Part shown: piece by piece, positions 5,243 through 5,519 of the stretch
How the letters are laid out: every line of letters starts with the position of its first letter
Numbering within the stretch: the stretch's first letter is position 1
NCBI GenBank assembly: GCA_030670015.1
Contig: DAOVCM010000074.1
Span: 1 to 5,519, forward strand
Direction: 5' to 3'
Origin: Candidatus Bathyarchaeota archaeon
Lineage (GTDB): Archaea; Thermoproteota; Bathyarchaeia; TCS64
Length of the DNA: 5,519 bases
Notes under the pieces: model-generated
Databases searched by the model: none
Told to the model about the DNA's origin: nothing
The model's input: the letters and a program-made list of their open reading frames with translations, nothing else
Made by a program: the position numbers and the translations under genes

Positions 5243-5519
5243 TTACGTTCTTACAAGGCTTTTCTCTAATTTTTCAAGGCTAGTGTTCGCAGTGTGTATG
5301 AGCGGCTTAAACCCTAGCTTCATCCAGAATCTTTCAGCCTCCACATTTCCCAGCACGTATCTGAGGGTTACATCCTCGACGTTCTCGGAGCTAAAGAACC
5401 TGCACAGCTCCCCCACCAGATTGCTTCCTACGCCTTTTCTCCTGAACCCTTCCCGAACATAGATAATCGAGATGTACCCAACACATCTGGGTAAGTAATC
5501 CTCTCTTCGAGAGACGCGT
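5243..5519 (-). CDS. GNAT-family N-acetyltransferase, C-terminal part (cut by the window edge)
   Basis: Reading the - strand from 5518 gives 91 residues and a TAA stop at 5243-5245. The fragment contains the acetyl-CoA-binding motif A of GNAT enzymes: VGYISIIYVREGFRRKGVGS, with R-R-K-G-V-G matching [QR]-x-x-G-x-[GA] that grips the pyrophosphate. A helix (NLVGELCRFF) follows. The later N-V-E-A-E-R-F-W-M-K-L-G-F segment is the classic GNAT motif B ending (N..A..F[YW]..LGF). The N-terminal half and start codon lie outside the window, so size and substrate cannot be judged; acetylation of a protein N-terminus, small amine or antibiotic are all possible. The last ~20 residues (IHTANTSLEKLEKSLVRT) extend past the core. 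It may be cotranscribed with the CRM-protein gene, 59 bases downstream. Confidence 0.88.
   Translation of the reverse strand, partial: RVSRREDYLPRCVGYISIIYVREGFRRKGVGSNLVGELCRFFSSENVEDVTLRYVLGNVEAERFWMKLGFKPLIHTANTSLEKLEKSLVRT

Noticed and set aside
5238..5462. Open reading frame of 74 codons on the + strand
   Set aside because: It lies antisense to the GNAT fragment, whose acetyl-CoA motif and LGF motif are clear on the - strand; the + strand product shows no recognisable features.
1..5519. CRISPR array or mobile element suggested by the CARF-like gene
   Set aside because: No regularly spaced direct repeats, transposase, integrase, terminal inverted repeats or cas genes could be seen on either strand.

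Overview
The window is archaeal. The clearest marker is an archaeal-type Cbf5, the H/ACA guide-dependent pseudouridine synthase with a PUA tail. Supporting signs are TATA-like boxes upstream of most genes, GGAGGT-type or purine-rich ribosome binding sites, and compact gene packing. Three of the five non-truncated leftmost genes appear to start with TTG. I cannot fix the lineage; a TACK/Bathyarchaeia-like or euryarchaeal origin would both fit. I see no rRNA, tRNA, CRISPR array, insertion sequence or integrase.

Layout from left to right: (1) 35-832 (+) is a Rossmann/CARF-like sensor domain joined to a winged-helix DNA-binding domain, so probably a ligand-responsive regulator. (2) A 247-base spacer holds the promoter of the next gene and a short direct repeat. 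(3) 1080-1892 (+) is a conserved-looking protein of unknown function with glycine-rich loops and a C-terminal cysteine cluster. (4) 1896-3116 (-) is an AlkX/YcaQ-family DNA glycosylase, convergent with gene 3 and separated from it by only 3 bases. (5) A 124-base divergent promoter region contains a symmetric TATA box. (6) 3241-4224 (+) is cbf5, followed after 3 bases by (7) an RsmC-like methyltransferase at 4228-4836 (+), very probably one operon. (8) 4866-5183 (-) is a YhbY/CRM-domain ribosome-assembly protein, convergent with gene 7. (9) 5243-5519 (-) is the C-terminal part of a GNAT acetyltransferase that runs off the right edge.

Functionally, the right half is an RNA-modification and ribosome-biogenesis neighbourhood (Cbf5, RsmC-like methyltransferase, CRM protein). 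The left half pairs a putative regulator with an uncharacterised protein and a DNA-repair glycosylase. I do not see a convincing new defence or mobile system. The items most worth following are the unknown protein at 1080-1892 and the stand-alone CARF-like regulator. Three small symmetric or repeated promoter elements, at 932-983, 3122-3180 and 5221-5237, also deserve a look.
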